From contig BQMJ01000075.1 in the NCBI GenBank assembly GCA_025991245.1, positions 62,001 through 126,000 on the forward strand: DNA of 64,000 nucleotides, given 5' to 3'. Below, piece by piece: positions 63,114 through 64,000 of this stretch (position 1 is the first letter of the stretch; each line of letters starts with the position of its first letter). Made by a program: the position numbers and the translations under genes. The notes beneath the pieces are model-generated. The model was not told where the DNA came from and made no database searches. It worked only from the letters and a program-made list of their open reading frames with translations. The DNA is from Galdieria partita (Eukaryota > Rhodophyta > Bangiophyceae > Galdieriales > Galdieriaceae).

Positions 63114-64000
63114 TCTGTATTCGCGCAACAACCACCGCAACAAACGACCAACAACAAATTGAATCTCAAAATGTAAAATTGTTGTTCTATACGAGTATTA
63201 CATAGTTTATGTATAAGAGCTAATATTTTTGTTCGGCTTGCAGATGACTTTGTTGTTTCTTTTACGACAAAGTGACTTTATTTTATAGTGGATACAGATA
63301 ACTTGTTGACTCACTTCCAGAGCTTTGTGTGAATAGAGTGGGAGAAAAATTTTAAGTTTGCAACAAACAAAACATATTTGGAATCCTTGTCAACTTGAGT
63401 AGATAGTTTGTTTGCTTGTTTCGTTTAGTGTGATTACCACTTTGATGGATATAAAGCTTGCTTCGAAATTTGTTGTTGGCACTTTCCAAGGAGGACTTTG
63501 TTTAGGTTGTACAGATGGAGCTTTACTAGTTATACCTCATTTTGAATTCCTTTTGACAGTCCAAGTTTCTCTTTGAACATTGTTTTTCACTCAAATTGCA
63601 GTGACTTCTTGGATAGTCTCATACTAAGTACCTCCGCGAAATACACTTCTAACGAGGCAACTTGCTTTGTAGTTTCTGGTCTTTGAGTGAAAACTAGCTG
63701 TGTGTGTTTCGAGAATAATGTATTGATAAAAGGTTCCAAACTTGCACGGAGTTTTAGTAATTGATCCAATAAAGTCTGTTACAAGTCAGCGTCGTTTGAT
63801 TGGGTGTTGTTTGAGAGTAGTTTTATTAGGGAATTGTTATACATAGTCTTGTGAAATAGGGCTGAAACTCCGCTTTGAGCAGATTCTCAGCTATGTCTTG
63901 TGTTTGTTGAATAGTTTGCAATTTCCATATGTCAACATTTGTCTATTGACAGACTCTTGTGAAAGTGAAAAAGACGAACTATAGTTGTATATACTTCAAT
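63114..64000. other. Right-edge region, possible end of a minus-strand gene
   Basis: About 890 bases. On the minus strand 63,587-63,780, after a CAG acceptor, an open stretch reads like helical protein (TLLDQLLKLRASLEPFINTL, then KQVASLEVYFAEVL). A possible upstream exon with KLQTIQQTQDIAENLLKAEF lies near 63,860-63,930, but I could not join them with a clean donor in phase. No start is visible; function unknown. Confidence 0.3.

Noticed and set aside
46866-64000. Telomere or satellite repeats at a possible subtelomeric region
   Set aside because: The gene-poor AT-rich character suggested it, but no telomere-like or long satellite array is present in the window.
1-64000. CRISPR array or prokaryotic operon signals
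   Set aside because: No regularly spaced direct repeats; spliceosomal introns throughout show the DNA is eukaryotic nuclear.

Overview
This is AT-rich, gene-dense nuclear DNA of a unicellular eukaryote. Most genes carry very short GT-AG introns (about 40-67 bases), there are two intronless tRNA genes, and gene spacing is tight enough that neighbouring start or stop regions touch. The gene set (plastid-type PDZ protein, many sugar and ion transporters, secreted lineage-specific proteins, a single-exon pectate-lyase-like protein, a block of large P-loop NTPases) fits a cyanidiophyte red alga, most likely Galdieria. That assignment is inferred from gene style and gene content; no database was searched.

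Left part, 1-18.5 kb, mostly housekeeping: the 5' part of a TRIP12/UPL3-type HECT ubiquitin ligase, SRP19, a membrane protein, a phosphate-ester MFS transporter with an extra zinc-finger tail, the ribosome factor RPF2, a PDZ protein, two unknown proteins, cyclophilin PPIL3 and UPF3 overlapping head to head, tRNA-Leu(UAA), an unknown helical protein, a seven-exon dephospho-CoA kinase and a sugar transporter.

Middle part, 18.5-47 kb: a Polycomb-type RING/RAWUL protein, a secreted beta-helix protein, tRNA-Asn(GUU), a candidate RNA polymerase III RNA, asparagine synthetase, a leucine-zipper membrane protein, a BAR protein, a CorA/MRS2-like Mg channel whose GMN motif reads GSN, selenium-binding protein, MDM35/TRIAP1, the splicing factor CRNKL1, several signal-peptide proteins, a stomatin, a KUP potassium transporter, a divergent pair of paralogous secreted cysteine-rich proteins, and a tail-anchored armadillo-like protein.

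Right part, 47-63 kb, is different: low gene density, higher AT, and three large apparently whole minus-strand genes encoding P-loop NTPases. Two of these end in a shared PD...K nuclease-like module; the third resembles Crinkler-type NTPases. They are accompanied by at least three broken relatives. This is the best candidate for an unusual system. It may belong to the expanded 'archaeal ATPase' family that I recall being described for Galdieria and/or to the eukaryotic Crinkler NTPase-nuclease class.

Exon structures were worked out by hand by joining GT-AG introns so that the reading frame stays open and family motifs are continuous. For every spliced gene given with exon coordinates the coding length is a multiple of three (the left-edge gene is checked only up to the edge).
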